NCBI GenBank assembly: GCA_011087765.1 | Contig: JAALLA010000001.1 | Span: 25,828-66,445 of the forward strand | Reading direction: 5' to 3' | DNA from: Pirellulaceae bacterium | GTDB taxonomy: Bacteria > Planctomycetota > Planctomycetia > Pirellulales > Pirellulaceae | Length of the DNA stretch: 40,618 nt | Shown: positions 7,978 to 16,417 of the stretch, one piece after another | How positions within the stretch are numbered: the stretch's first letter is position 1 | Layout of the letters: every line of letters starts with the position of its first letter | Notes under the pieces: model-generated | Seen by the model: only the letters and a program-made list of their open reading frames with translations | The model's database searches: none | What the model was told of the DNA's origin: nothing | Program-made: the position numbers and the translations under genes

Positions 7978-9159
7978 TCACTGTTTAGCAGGGCTAACTA
8001 CAATCTTTGCCTGGTACTCTCCGGTCCATCGGTAGCCATTGCCATTTCCGGCATAGCTGTCTCGCATGGCAATTCCTAAATACAAAATACCACTCGATTT
8101 GGCGACGAAGTTGCCATTGGTTCCAATTGCAACACATTGGGAATTGTCCTTGCCAACCCTGGCTGTCAGTTTACCTGAGTTGATGCCATTCCACTGACTT
8201 CGATTGGTCAGGCCTTCTGGAGAACTTGTATTGTTCCAGTTGGTCCATTGGACGGTTCCACTTCCCCGAATGGTAATCCGATCACCTTTGTTGACTCTTA
8301 TTTTCGTTGACTTGGGAGTCCGCTGGAAAAAAGCCTCCGCAGGAACCGAGACGGTCTTTCTCACATCCGGGCCGGTAGTCTCGATACTTCGATCTGCAAA
8401 TTTGATATCGCTTAGTTCAACTTTAAGGTCGCCAAATTTACTTTTTAAGGAAAATTGTTTCTGCTGAATTTCTCCGACAATGGAAAAGTCCGGAGTGACT
8501 ATAGTGTCCTTGAGTGCCGAAGGCTGATCCATGGGAATCATCTCTTCCTCGTTGAGTTCTACTTCTTCTGCGAATGCCTTGCGGATTTCAGCAAGTAAAT
8601 TTTTCTGATTTTCATTAGCTTGAGTTTCGAGTTCATCAAGTAGCAATTGATTTTTTATGCCAAGTGATAGTAATTCTTTTTGCGCGGCAATTCGTGTCTT
8701 TTCATCCGGGTCGCCCATTTTTTCGAAAAGCGACGAAATGGACTCCACATAATCGGGTCGGGTATTTAGGCCGGGCTGAAATTTGATAATTCTCGAAATC
8801 GGAATCTTGAGCATGCCGTAACTGGTTTTTACATCGATGTCGACGGCTAAAAAATCACCACCAATGATTGAGCCATCCGTTAAATGGAGCTGGGCGAATT
8901 GTTTTCCGATGGTTTTTTGTTCGCTTGGCAGCGGCGCAGTATTGATTTCGGGTTCATCCTTTTCCTGAACTGCAGTGTCAGGTTGTGCAACATTTGAATT
9001 GAGTTTCGGTGTCAAGACGGCAGCAGGTTCGTCCTGCACTTCATCAATCTGCCACGCGTGAGCTTCGGCACTGATCCCGAGGGCGATTGCCAACATAACA
9101 AAACTAAATTTGAATGAGGTTTTTCCTCGGGATTTAAGATTATCGCCGTCGAACTTCAT
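7978..9159 (-). CDS. Secreted protein with C-terminal LecA/PA-IL-like domain
   Basis: A 393-residue secreted protein. A hydrophobic leader lies around residues 16-35, after a 15-residue polar start, followed by an acidic Pro-rich spacer. Residues 95-128 and 224-256 look like two copies of a small beta module (G-x-I-x-G...L-K-x-x-hydrophobic-G-x-L-K-hydrophobic...S-x-I-x-F), separated by a helical charged segment (138-205). Residues about 268-390 match the plan of the PA-IL/LecA galactophilic lectin fold: V-x-A-x...T-x-I-x-V-x-x-G-D-x-I-T-I-x-x-S-G, then LTARVG, then SSGILYLGI-x-x-R-D and a final GEYQAKI strand. LecA binds galactosides through calcium; here the calcium-ligand segment reads MRDSYAGNGNGY, so binding is plausible but not demonstrated. 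The start could also be an internal codon nearer the leader. Confidence 0.75.
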   Translation of the reverse strand: MKFDGDNLKSRGKTSFKFSFVMLAIALGISAEAHAWQIDEVQDEPAAVLTPKLNSNVAQPDTAVQEKDEPEINTAPLPSEQKTIGKQFAQLHLTDGSIIGGDFLAVDIDVKTSYGMLKIPISRIIKFQPGLNTRPDYVESISSLFEKMGDPDEKTRIAAQKELLSLGIKNQLLLDELETQANENQKNLLAEIRKAFAEEVELNEEEMIPMDQPSALKDTIVTPDFSIVGEIQQKQFSLKSKFGDLKVELSDIKFADRSIETTGPDVRKTVSVPAEAFFQRTPKSTKIRVNKGDRITIRGSGTVQWTNWNNTSSPEGLTNRSQWNGINSGKLTARVGKDNSQCVAIGTNGNFVAKSSGILYLGIAMRDSYAGNGNGYRWTGEYQAKIVVSPAKQ

Positions 9160-9492
9160 AGGTGGACTCTCCGAAAAGGTAAAACTTCCACCTTTAGTCT
9201 AACGAGTTGTGCTTGTCGGTTCAAAACCTAATATCACGATCGTGCGGAGTGACGGCTGTCCGAAAAAGGTTGCCCTTCGGTTTTTTTCGAAAAATATTCA
9301 GCATTTCATCTCGGGGAGAGCGTTGCAGATGTGGCCAAGCCAACGATCATCGCTGAATTGTGTCTCAAATTAAAAGGGCAAGAACTTACGATTCCCTAAA
9401 ATGCAGGCATTGATTGAGTTGTTTTGCAACGCTGAATTAGCCTGAGGATGTAAAAGGGTGCAAGGGGGAGATCAAAAAGCAGCGGTCACTCC
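9160..9492. other. Gene-free stretch upstream of the lectin-like gene
   Basis: About 330 bases separate this gene's start from the fasciclin terminator. It should contain the minus-strand promoter for the lectin-like gene, but I see no convincing -35/-10 pair. On the plus strand, 9253-9399 is an open frame of 48 codons with no usable early start; its second half reads like protein (FHLGESVADVAKPTIIAELC), so it may be a gene remnant. Nothing else stands out. Confidence 0.4.
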
Positions 9493-9532
9493 AAAAAAAA
9501 ACTCTGACTCAACTTTTCAGTCGAGTCAGAGT
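9493..9532 (-). terminator. Intrinsic terminator of the fasciclin gene
   Basis: A perfect 10-bp inverted repeat, ACTCTGACTC (9501-9510) and GAGTCAGAGT (9523-9532), can be extended by an inner ACT/AGT pair. On the minus strand the hairpin is followed directly by eight T residues (9500-9493). It lies 27 bases after the fasciclin stop codon, the classic position for a Rho-independent terminator. Confidence 0.93.
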
Positions 9533-9559
9533 GATATTTATTCAGCCAGCAGAATAAAA

Positions 9560-10546
9560 CTACTTAGGCATGATAACCGAGTCGATGACGTGAATGACGC
9601 CATTCTTGCAATCGATATCTGTCTTGACGACGGTAGCACCATCAACCATGACTTTTCCATCGACAACTTTGATCGCAACTTCCTGACCGTTTGCGGTCTT
9701 TGCAGACGACAGCTTCACAACGTCTGCGGCCATTACTTTGCCGGGAACGACGTGATAAGTGAGAATGGAAGCGAGTTTCGCCTTGTTCTCTGGCTTTAAA
9801 AGTTCCGCGATTGTGGCGGCAGGAATCTTCTTGAATGCGTCATCGGAAGGAGCGAACACAGTGAAGGGACCTTCGCTCTTGAGAGTCTCGACCAAACCGG
9901 CAGCTTTCACAGCGGCAACGAGTGTGTTGAATGCACCCGCACCAACCGCAGTGTCAACAATGTCAGCCTTTTTTGGTGGCAGAATTACTGAGTCGATGAC
10001 GTGAATAACACCGTTGCTGCACTTGATGTCGGTGGTCACAACCTTAGCGCCGTTGATCATCACGCCACCGTCAGTGACTTTGATGGTTACAGGATCGCCT
10101 TGAACAGTCTTCGCCGAAGTAAGTTTGACAACATCTGCTGCCATTACGGAGCCAGGAATGACGTGGTAGGTCAGGATTCCCTGAAGTGCCTTTAAGTTTT
10201 CCGGCTTGAGCAGCGTTTCAACCGTTCCTTTGGGGAGTTTTTTGAACGCTTTGTCAGTTGGAGCAAGAACTGTGAAGGGGCCTTCACCTTTCAAAGTCTC
10301 AACTAGGCCAGCTGCCTTAACAGCGGCAACCAATGTATTGAAGGATCCGGCGCCAACGGCTGTGTCGACGATATCTTTTTCGGCGGGGGCTGCGATGGAC
10401 ACGTTCATCGTTTTACGTGCTGCGGCCATCTTAGCTTGTTGGATGGGGCACTGATTTTGTGCACTGCTAACCGACGGGCTTACGATTAGTAGGAGAGCGG
10501 GAGCAACGAGTAGTTTTCCTGCGAGTGTCAACGACTTCTTCAACAT
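9560..10546 (-). CDS. Secreted protein with two fasciclin (FAS1) domains
   Basis: A 328-residue protein with a Sec signal peptide ending around SVSSAQN, a short linker, and two consecutive FAS1 domains (about 58-192 and 193-328). Both have the FAS1 signatures: a [11 protein letters not shown] helix, GPFTV-x-AP-[ST]-D-x-AF (H1), and the ILTYHV...[10 protein letters not shown] (H2) region. By eye about three quarters of the aligned residues in the two domains are identical, pointing to a recent internal duplication. FAS1 domains mediate cell adhesion and matrix binding, so an extracellular or cell-surface adhesive role is likely. The start is the ATG at 10546, eight bases after AGAGGA; a TTG two codons upstream is too close to that site. 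It is followed by a strong terminator and looks monocistronic. Confidence 0.92.
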   Translation of the reverse strand: MLKKSLTLAGKLLVAPALLLIVSPSVSSAQNQCPIQQAKMAAARKTMNVSIAAPAEKDIVDTAVGAGSFNTLVAAVKAAGLVETLKGEGPFTVLAPTDKAFKKLPKGTVETLLKPENLKALQGILTYHVIPGSVMAADVVKLTSAKTVQGDPVTIKVTDGGVMINGAKVVTTDIKCSNGVIHVIDSVILPPKKADIVDTAVGAGAFNTLVAAVKAAGLVETLKSEGPFTVFAPSDDAFKKIPAATIAELLKPENKAKLASILTYHVVPGKVMAADVVKLSSAKTANGQEVAIKVVDGKVMVDGATVVKTDIDCKNGVIHVIDSVIMPK

Positions 10547-10760
10547 TTCCAAATTCCTCTTGTAGAGTCAAATTAATAACGCTTGTTGCGTCTGTTACGA
10601 TTCGTATATCCGCAAAAACTTCGGCGATAGATTGGAAAAAAACCAGATTTTTAAAAATTGTTTTTGTCGGTTAAATGTCGTGACTTTCGTCGGTATGCGG
10701 CACATCATTGGAATTCGGAATTCTGAGCGACACCGGTAGATGGATTCGTAATGTGGACGA

Positions 10761-10804
10761 CCGTAAGCAAATTTGGTGTCACCAAAGCGTTATACATCTT
10801 ACGG
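10761..10804. other. Nested inverted repeats between parE and the fasciclin gene
   Basis: In the 320-base gap between these two minus-strand genes, outer arms CCGTAAG (10761-10767) and CTTACGG (10798-10804) enclose a tight inner inverted repeat TTTGGTG-T-CACCAAA (10772-10786). No T-tract follows on either strand, so it is not a simple terminator. It could be an operator, a structured leader or a processed RNA element upstream of the fasciclin gene. Also nearby, GGAATTC occurs twice in tandem around 10710-10723. The rest of the gap shows no gene. Confidence 0.45.
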
Positions 10805-10868
10805 TTCGCGCAGGCGGCCCCGGCATTCAAGAAGATTGCTGTCCAATAAGAGGCGAATTCTTTGGGAC

Positions 10869-12791
10869 TTAAACGTCGATTTCGCTGGCTGTTTCGGCGC
10901 GTTCCATGATAAACCGGAAGCGGGCTGAGGCGTCGCGTCCCATTAAGTCGCTAATCACACGGTCAGTTTCAAGTTGATCATCGATTTCAACTTTTAAAAG
11001 GCGTCGCGTTGCCGGATTAAGCGTCGTGTTCCAGAGGACTTTGGGCATCATCTCGCCGAGACCTTTAAACCGAGTGATATCGGGTTTCGAGCGACCGTCG
11101 GCATGGTCTGCCAAGATTTTGGTTCTGTCTTCTTCGTCGGCCGCCCAATAAGTTTGTTTACCAATGTCGATGCGATACAGCGGCGGAAGTGCAATAAAAA
11201 GCCGACCGTCGGAAATCAATTGCGGCATATGGCGGTAGAAAAATGTGAGCAAGAGGGTGGTAATGTGGTGGCCATCGGAGTCGGCATCAGCAAGTAAGAT
11301 AATCCGCTCGTATCTTAAACCGGAAAGTTCCAGTTTGGGGCCAATGCCGCAACCGATGGCCGTCACTAAATCCTGGATTTCTTTGTTTTCCATCATTTTT
11401 TTCAGGGTTGCGCTCTCGGTATTGAGGACTTTACCCCGGAGAGGCAGGATCGCTTGATTGTTACGGTTCCTTCCCTGTTTTGCAGAGCCACCAGCGGAGT
11501 CACCTTCGACGATGAAGAGCTCTGAATCGCCCCTACCGGAGTTGAGGCAATCGCTTAATTTTCCGGGAAGCATTGAGCGCTTACCGCCTGTTTTTCGCGA
11601 GACGGCTGCCGATGCGGCTCTCGAAGCGGCACGTGCGCGAGCCGCGGCAATAATTCTAGCGATGATGCCATCGGCAACACTTCGGTTATTGTTCATCCAT
11701 TGCTCAAGTGCCGGGCGGATGACACTGTCCATCGTGCTTTGCACTTCCGGGTTGTTGAGTCGATCTTTGGTTTGCCCTTGAAACTGCGGTTCTGCAATGA
11801 AAAGTGAAATAATTCCAACTAGCCCCTCACGAATATCATCGGGAGTAATTTTCACACCGCGGGGGACAAGATTGTGCATGTCAAAGTAGTTGCGAACCGC
11901 TTTGTTGAGCCCAGAGCGAAAGCCATTCTCATGGGTTCCGCCGTTGCCGGTAGGAATTCCATTGACATAAGATCGAAGATGCTCATCCGTAGATTCAGTC
12001 CATTGCAGCGCTAATTCGATTCGGGCTGGATCATCCACGCGTATTGTGAAGGCTGATTCATGGATTGGTCGTGCGTTGCGTTCTTTGAGGACCTTGCCCA
12101 GGTAGTCCACGATGCCTTGTTCATGATGAAAAGTTTCTTTTGCCTTGTTGGCATCGTCGACAAAATGAACTTTGATGCCCCGATGAAGAAAGCTCGCGAT
12201 TTCGAGTCGATGCCGAATAGTAGCGGGGTTAAAGTCCGTTCGCGGAAAAATAGTGGGGTCAGGTGAGAAGGTAATAGCGGTTCCCGTTCCGCGGACGGCG
12301 CCTTTGAGTTTTTGGAGTTTTGATTTCGGATGTCCTTTGGAGAACTCCATTTTGTACTGAGCACCTCCGCGTTTCACGATGGCAACTAGTTTTTTTGAAA
12401 GTGCATTGACGACAGATGCACCAACGCCATGTAGTCCACCTGCGGTCTTATAGTTGTTGCCGTCAAACTTGCCGCCGGCATGCAAGACCGTAAGAACGGT
12501 TTCCAGAGCACTTTTTTTTGTTTTGGAATGTTTGTCGACCGGGATGCCGCGCCCATTATCAGAGACGGTTACGGTTTCGCCATCTTTATGGAGTTGGAGC
12601 GTGATTTCTGTCGCGTGTCCATTCATTGCCTCGTCGACTGAGTTGTCGAGAATTTCCCAGATCAGGTGATGAAGGCCAGCAGTACCTACTCCACCGATGT
12701 ACATTCCGGGGCGCTTTCGGACGGGTTCAAGACCCTCGAGAACAACAATGTTGTCGCCATCGTAGCGTTTTTTGTTGGTTGCGGTGCTCAT
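10869..12791 (-). CDS. parE: DNA topoisomerase IV subunit B (ParE)
   Basis: A 640-residue ATPase subunit of a type IIA topoisomerase. The GHKL ATPase site shows Glu46 and Asn50 (EILDNSVDE), Asp78 in SDNGRGIP and GGLHGVG at 118-124. The Toprim domain has VEGDSAGGSAKQGR from residue 428 and the metal motif LLADADSDGHHI. Length and lack of the large proteobacterial GyrB insert fit ParE. So do RFKGLGEM, ALPPLYRIDIGKQTYWA and the terminal EIDV, which closely follow the E. coli ParE pattern. With ParC it would decatenate or relax DNA using ATP. It lies 74 bases after the ParC stop on the same strand, so the two are probably one operon with the A subunit first. A GyrB assignment cannot be fully excluded without the organism's other copies. 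Confidence 0.92.
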   Translation of the reverse strand: MSTATNKKRYDGDNIVVLEGLEPVRKRPGMYIGGVGTAGLHHLIWEILDNSVDEAMNGHATEITLQLHKDGETVTVSDNGRGIPVDKHSKTKKSALETVLTVLHAGGKFDGNNYKTAGGLHGVGASVVNALSKKLVAIVKRGGAQYKMEFSKGHPKSKLQKLKGAVRGTGTAITFSPDPTIFPRTDFNPATIRHRLEIASFLHRGIKVHFVDDANKAKETFHHEQGIVDYLGKVLKERNARPIHESAFTIRVDDPARIELALQWTESTDEHLRSYVNGIPTGNGGTHENGFRSGLNKAVRNYFDMHNLVPRGVKITPDDIREGLVGIISLFIAEPQFQGQTKDRLNNPEVQSTMDSVIRPALEQWMNNNRSVADGIIARIIAAARARAASRAASAAVSRKTGGKRSMLPGKLSDCLNSGRGDSELFIVEGDSAGGSAKQGRNRNNQAILPLRGKVLNTESATLKKMMENKEIQDLVTAIGCGIGPKLELSGLRYERIILLADADSDGHHITTLLLTFFYRHMPQLISDGRLFIALPPLYRIDIGKQTYWAADEEDRTKILADHADGRSKPDITRFKGLGEMMPKVLWNTTLNPATRRLLKVEIDDQLETDRVISDLMGRDASARFRFIMERAETASEIDV

Positions 12792-12833
12792 GCTGATTTT
12801 GCGATAAGTAGGGAGTTTGGTTTCGTGAAAGGC

Positions 12834-12867
12834 GAATCTGAGTGGTGGAATCTGAGTGGTGGAATCT
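12834..12867. repeat. 14-bp tandem duplication at the parC stop codon
   Basis: The unit GAATCTGAGTGGTG occurs at 12834-12847 and again at 12848-12861, followed by a partial third copy GAATCT to 12867. The partial copy overlaps the parC TAG stop (12868-12866 on the minus strand), and the array fills most of the parC-parE spacer. It looks like a slippage duplication; it alters the spacing, not the proteins. Confidence 0.8.
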
Positions 12868-15379
12868 ATTTCTTTTTCAGAGGCTTTAGCTCACCCGGCG
12901 ATTCCACGGGAGACCAAACGACTTTTGAAATTTTACCATTTTTCTGAATTTCATTCCCTTTGCCACCTCTGGATGTGACCCGGTATTTCGCGGTGGAAAT
13001 TGTCTTTTGTGCGCCGCGATTGGTTTCTACGAGTAGTAAATCGCGGTCGCCTTTGGAAGGTTTGAAGCCGAGCAGGCGGTCCGTTTTGGCGAGCTTGATA
13101 AGCATCACACCTTTTCCTACACCAGAAAGGTAATTGATGTCTTCGGCTGGACAAACCATCGCTCGGCAATCTGCAGAAATGGCGAGAATGGTCTCGGTGC
13201 CCTCAACCGAATAAACTCCAATTAACTCTGCGCCTGCTGAGGTTCTCGCGTATTTTCGTCCACTTCGAGTCGAGGGTTCGACATGCGCTTCGAGACCAAA
13301 TCGCAATGCATAGCCATTATTGGAGGCCGCAAGTCCATGTACTTCAGGACAGTAATCAGGCTGTTTGGGATCAGCAAAGATATTGCCGACCACACGGGGG
13401 TCGAACGATATCGCGCTGACTATTTTTTCCCCATCTTTCAGTTTAAACAGCTTTTGAATTGGCTCGCCAAATCCTGTTGAAGCCGGGATGTCAATCATTC
13501 GTGAGGTATAGCAGACCCCGGTCGACGAAAAGAATCCAACGGTGTTACGTGTTGAGCCGGCCACACAGGCGAGTACCGCATCCCCTTGCCGCAGTCGGCT
13601 TTTGGCAGGATGTGCAATGTTGCGTTGTCGTTTTACCCAACCGTCTCTTGTAATCAGAACATGACAATCTTCGGCAACGATAAAATCTTCTGCATTAATC
13701 TCGACTTCACGTCCGGCTGCCTGAATGATTGTCCTGCGTTTGGATTCTGGCTGACTGCAAAAACCTTTCACGATGTCTTCAATTTCGGTTCTGACAATTC
13801 TCCAACAACCAGAAGCATTGGTGTCGGCCGTATCTTCTTTTAACAGTCGGCGAATTTCCCGAGCTCGTTTTTCTTTTTTCTTGAGCTCATCCGTCACCAG
13901 GTTGATTTCCAAACGTGCCAATCGATAGAGCTTTAACTCAAGAATTGCATCTGTTTGCTCGGCATCGAGTCCCTGTTGTTTCCCTCGGCCTTCCTTGACT
14001 GGAAATCGTTTCATGATCTTTGCAGCAGCATCTGCTTTTCCATCACTTTTTCGGATGATTCGAATGATCTCATCAAGTGCATCGAAAATGGTTACAAAGC
14101 CACGTAGGATATGGATTCGCTTATTTAACGTTTCCAGTTCGTTTTCCAAGCGTTTGGTGACGACCTCGAGGCGGAATTGTAAGAAATACCAAAGCGCTTC
14201 TTTGAGACCGAGCCGCTCTGGACGCCCAACGTCGGGGTTTTCTGTAGGAACTAAACAGGTAAGGTTGACGTTAAAATTGGTTTGAAACTGAGTGTTTTTG
14301 TATAGAAACGCTAACACCTTTTTTTCGTCGGCGTCTTTTTTCAGGTGTAGGTCGATTCGAATGTCATCGGTAGAGACATCGCGGATTTCGACGACAAGTG
14401 GAAGTTTGCCCGTGTAGACCAGCTCCGAGATCCTCTCGACAAGAACTGCTTTATTGACCGCATAGGGGATCGAATTAATTTGAAGAATGCGGCCTGTTTT
14501 CTTATTTCCACCAATCAGCTTGCTGGTTCCCCGGATTTTGATCGCGCCTTGGCCCGTTCGATAGATGTCCCTGAGTTCTTCCTTTGTGTTAATGACTTGG
14601 CCCCCGGTTGGAAAGTCTGGGCCGTGAACCGCATCGTTGGCAACCAACTGGTACGGCTTGGTTTCCGGGTCTTTTAATAACTTCAAAAGTGCGCGGCAAA
14701 GTTCCTTGAGGTTGTGAGGTGGAATATTGGTCGCCATACCAACCGCAATGCCCGTTGCCCCATTGAGTAATAGGTTGGGGATTTTGCTGGGAAGCACTAC
14801 CGGCTCTTCGCGACTGCCATCATAGTTGGGGCGAAACGCGACCGTTCGCGTTGCGAGGTCGGACAGTAATTCGCCAGCGATCGGGGTGCGGCGGCATTCG
14901 GTATATCGCATGGCCGCAGCATTGTCGCCGTCGATAGAACCAAAATTCCCCGAGCCGTCAATCAGCGGCATCCGCAATGAAAAAGGCTGAGACATCCGGA
15001 CGAGTGCGTCATAGATTGAGCTATCGCCGTGCGGATGGTAATTGGCCATCGCGTCGCCAACGACTTTGGCACTCTTGCGGTGCTTAGAATTGTGATCGAG
15101 CCCGAGCTGACGCGTTGTATATAGAATTCGACGCTGAACGGGTTTAAGCCCGTCACGGACGTCCGGAAGTGCTCGGGAGGTGATTACAGAGAGCGAATAA
15201 TTTAGATAGCGTGTTTGTGCTGCCAGTCGTAAGGGAACAGGCTCATAGCCTGCTAACTCCTTCTCCTCAAAAAGTGAGTTATCGACACCGCGGTTTGCTT
15301 TTTTCGATTTTGCTTTTTTAGTCGAAGTCTTTTTTGAGACTTTGCTCGTTTTCTTTTTCGCAGGCCGGCGTTTTGCCAC
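12866..15379 (-). CDS. parC: DNA topoisomerase IV subunit A (ParC/GyrA-like)
   Basis: An 837-residue breakage-reunion subunit. The catalytic tyrosine is Tyr159 in [10 protein letters not shown]. The quinolone-determining segment [15 protein letters not shown] keeps Ser120 and Asp124, the residues normally found in drug-sensitive enzymes (E. coli GyrA Ser83 and Asp87). The winged-helix/tower core is complete and a beta-pinwheel C-terminal domain follows, with GyrA-box-like SRGGKG close to the end and no canonical QRRGGKG. The partner is ParE just downstream. The first 30 residues are an unusual Lys/Ala/Ser-rich basic tail ([17 protein letters not shown]...), so the protein starts about 40 residues earlier than E. 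coli ParC relative to the YLNYS motif. No other good start lies between the tail and the core. Gene order A-before-B is less usual than B-before-A. Confidence 0.9.
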   Translation of the reverse strand: MAKRRPAKKKTSKVSKKTSTKKAKSKKANRGVDNSLFEEKELAGYEPVPLRLAAQTRYLNYSLSVITSRALPDVRDGLKPVQRRILYTTRQLGLDHNSKHRKSAKVVGDAMANYHPHGDSSIYDALVRMSQPFSLRMPLIDGSGNFGSIDGDNAAAMRYTECRRTPIAGELLSDLATRTVAFRPNYDGSREEPVVLPSKIPNLLLNGATGIAVGMATNIPPHNLKELCRALLKLLKDPETKPYQLVANDAVHGPDFPTGGQVINTKEELRDIYRTGQGAIKIRGTSKLIGGNKKTGRILQINSIPYAVNKAVLVERISELVYTGKLPLVVEIRDVSTDDIRIDLHLKKDADEKKVLAFLYKNTQFQTNFNVNLTCLVPTENPDVGRPERLGLKEALWYFLQFRLEVVTKRLENELETLNKRIHILRGFVTIFDALDEIIRIIRKSDGKADAAAKIMKRFPVKEGRGKQQGLDAEQTDAILELKLYRLARLEINLVTDELKKKEKRAREIRRLLKEDTADTNASGCWRIVRTEIEDIVKGFCSQPESKRRTIIQAAGREVEINAEDFIVAEDCHVLITRDGWVKRQRNIAHPAKSRLRQGDAVLACVAGSTRNTVGFFSSTGVCYTSRMIDIPASTGFGEPIQKLFKLKDGEKIVSAISFDPRVVGNIFADPKQPDYCPEVHGLAASNNGYALRFGLEAHVEPSTRSGRKYARTSAGAELIGVYSVEGTETILAISADCRAMVCPAEDINYLSGVGKGVMLIKLAKTDRLLGFKPSKGDRDLLLVETNRGAQKTISTAKYRVTSRGGKGNEIQKNGKISKVVWSPVESPGELKPLKKK

Positions 15380-15589
15380 GTCAATCCATCCTTTGTTGAC
15401 TTATTAATTCGTTCAACTAGCAGCTTGATAAGCCGGCAAGTAGAAATTGGAAACCCGTTGCGCACCCTCATTTTAATGGGTTTGAGTCGGATTTTTTTGG
15501 TTTGTATCGTTTTTTCACTCTGAATGAACAGCGAGGCTCAATGAAAAAACGGGTGGTTTAGGAAGAGTATACCAATCAGGTCAAATCGG

Positions 15590-15617
15590 TTACAGACGGT
15601 TTTTAGGGTTGTATTAT
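15590..15617 (+). promoter_or_regulatory. Possible sigma70-type promoter for the 15770 gene
   Basis: TTACAG (15590-15595) and TATTAT (15612-15617) are separated by 16 bases, giving a predicted transcript start about 145 bases before the ATG at 15770. This is the best -35/-10 pair I see in the 390-base divergent gap between parC and the secreted-protein gene. No gene is evident in the gap. Planctomycete promoters are poorly described, so this is tentative. Confidence 0.3.
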
Positions 15618-15769
15618 GGGCGATTCAGGAATGCACGAACACAGGGCCATTTTTGCTATCACTCAACATGCCAGCACGCCGAATAGCAAACGGGAGTGGT
15701 TTTGCCACATTTTTGCCAGCTAAATTGCCCGCGATTTGCGTTTGCAGGGCCAACTCAGGAGTCGACCCG

Positions 15770-16342
15770 ATGATTCGTAACATGATTTCAACCGCCGTTG
15801 CAGCGGTTATGTGCCTTGCTGCAGCAACTGCTTCGGCGCAAAACACAGAAACCCATTTGCCTAATGACATGTTCTCGCAATATGCGACAGCAAGTGGTGC
15901 AAGTGCCATCAACGCGGGAATTTACCCAGCGCCTCATTATTCTCCCGCACTTGGTGCACAGAGTTACTACACCTATCAGCCGTTGATGCCACACGAGATG
16001 ATGTACGCCCACTCTCGGAACTATTTCAACTTCTATAATACCAATCAATGCGGTCATCCGGATTCATTAAACAAGACTTCGGTTCGCTGGCAGAGTGGTA
16101 CAAATCATATTGCTCCGATTCGACAGAGCCATTGCTTATCAAATCTGACTTATCGTCTACAAGCTCACAAATACGGTCTGAACTGTGATAACTGCGGTGA
16201 CAACGATTGCGGCGGGCAGTGCGGTCGATCCCGAAAGTTTTTCAATCATGGCAAAATGGGATTTCGGAGCAATGAGTGTGGTCAAAGTTCTTGCGATAGT
16301 GGTTGTTCAGCGAATCTGAGCGATCTTACGCTTAATCGGTAG
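15770..16342 (+). CDS. Small secreted Cys-rich protein of unknown function
   Basis: A 190-residue protein with a Sec signal peptide (MIRNMISTAVAAVMCLAAATASAQ). The middle is rich in Tyr, Pro, His and Asn (YPAPHYSPALGAQSYYTYQP). The C-terminal third is Cys/Gly-rich (LNCDNCGDNDCGGQCG and later CGQSSCDSGCS), with pairs that could form disulfides or bind metal. The ATG at 15770 is eight bases after AGGAG (15757-15761), and the signal peptide starts right there; in-frame codons upstream were rejected. It is followed by a second small secreted-protein gene on the same strand after a hairpin. I know no family; similar Tyr/Cys-rich secreted proteins are common in planctomycetes and may belong to the cell surface. 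Confidence 0.72.
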   Translation: MIRNMISTAVAAVMCLAAATASAQNTETHLPNDMFSQYATASGASAINAGIYPAPHYSPALGAQSYYTYQPLMPHEMMYAHSRNYFNFYNTNQCGHPDSLNKTSVRWQSGTNHIAPIRQSHCLSNLTYRLQAHKYGLNCDNCGDNDCGGQCGRSRKFFNHGKMGFRSNECGQSSCDSGCSANLSDLTLNR

Positions 16343-16343
16343 G

Positions 16344-16369
16344 ACGGTTTTCAGTTTACGCAAAACCGT
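16344..16369 (+). other. Hairpin between the two small secreted-protein genes
   Basis: A perfect 8-bp inverted repeat, ACGGTTTT (16344-16351) and AAAACCGT (16362-16369), begins one base after the upstream stop codon. The loop is 10 bases and no T-tract follows. It may stabilise the upstream message or partially attenuate transcription into the downstream gene. The ACGGTT element recurs just after it, near 16376-16382 and 16396-16401. Confidence 0.5.
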
Positions 16370-16417
16370 TTGATAGACGGTTATCCTCAATCAAGACGGT
16401 TACCTGGGGTCAATCCA

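Noticed and set aside
11458-11781. Plus-strand open frame inside parE
   Set aside because: It is antisense to a highly conserved gene region and has no ribosome site or protein-like features.
15653-15769. Upstream start for the first small secreted protein
   Set aside because: The ATG at 15770 has AGGAG at correct spacing and begins the signal peptide; the extension lacks both.
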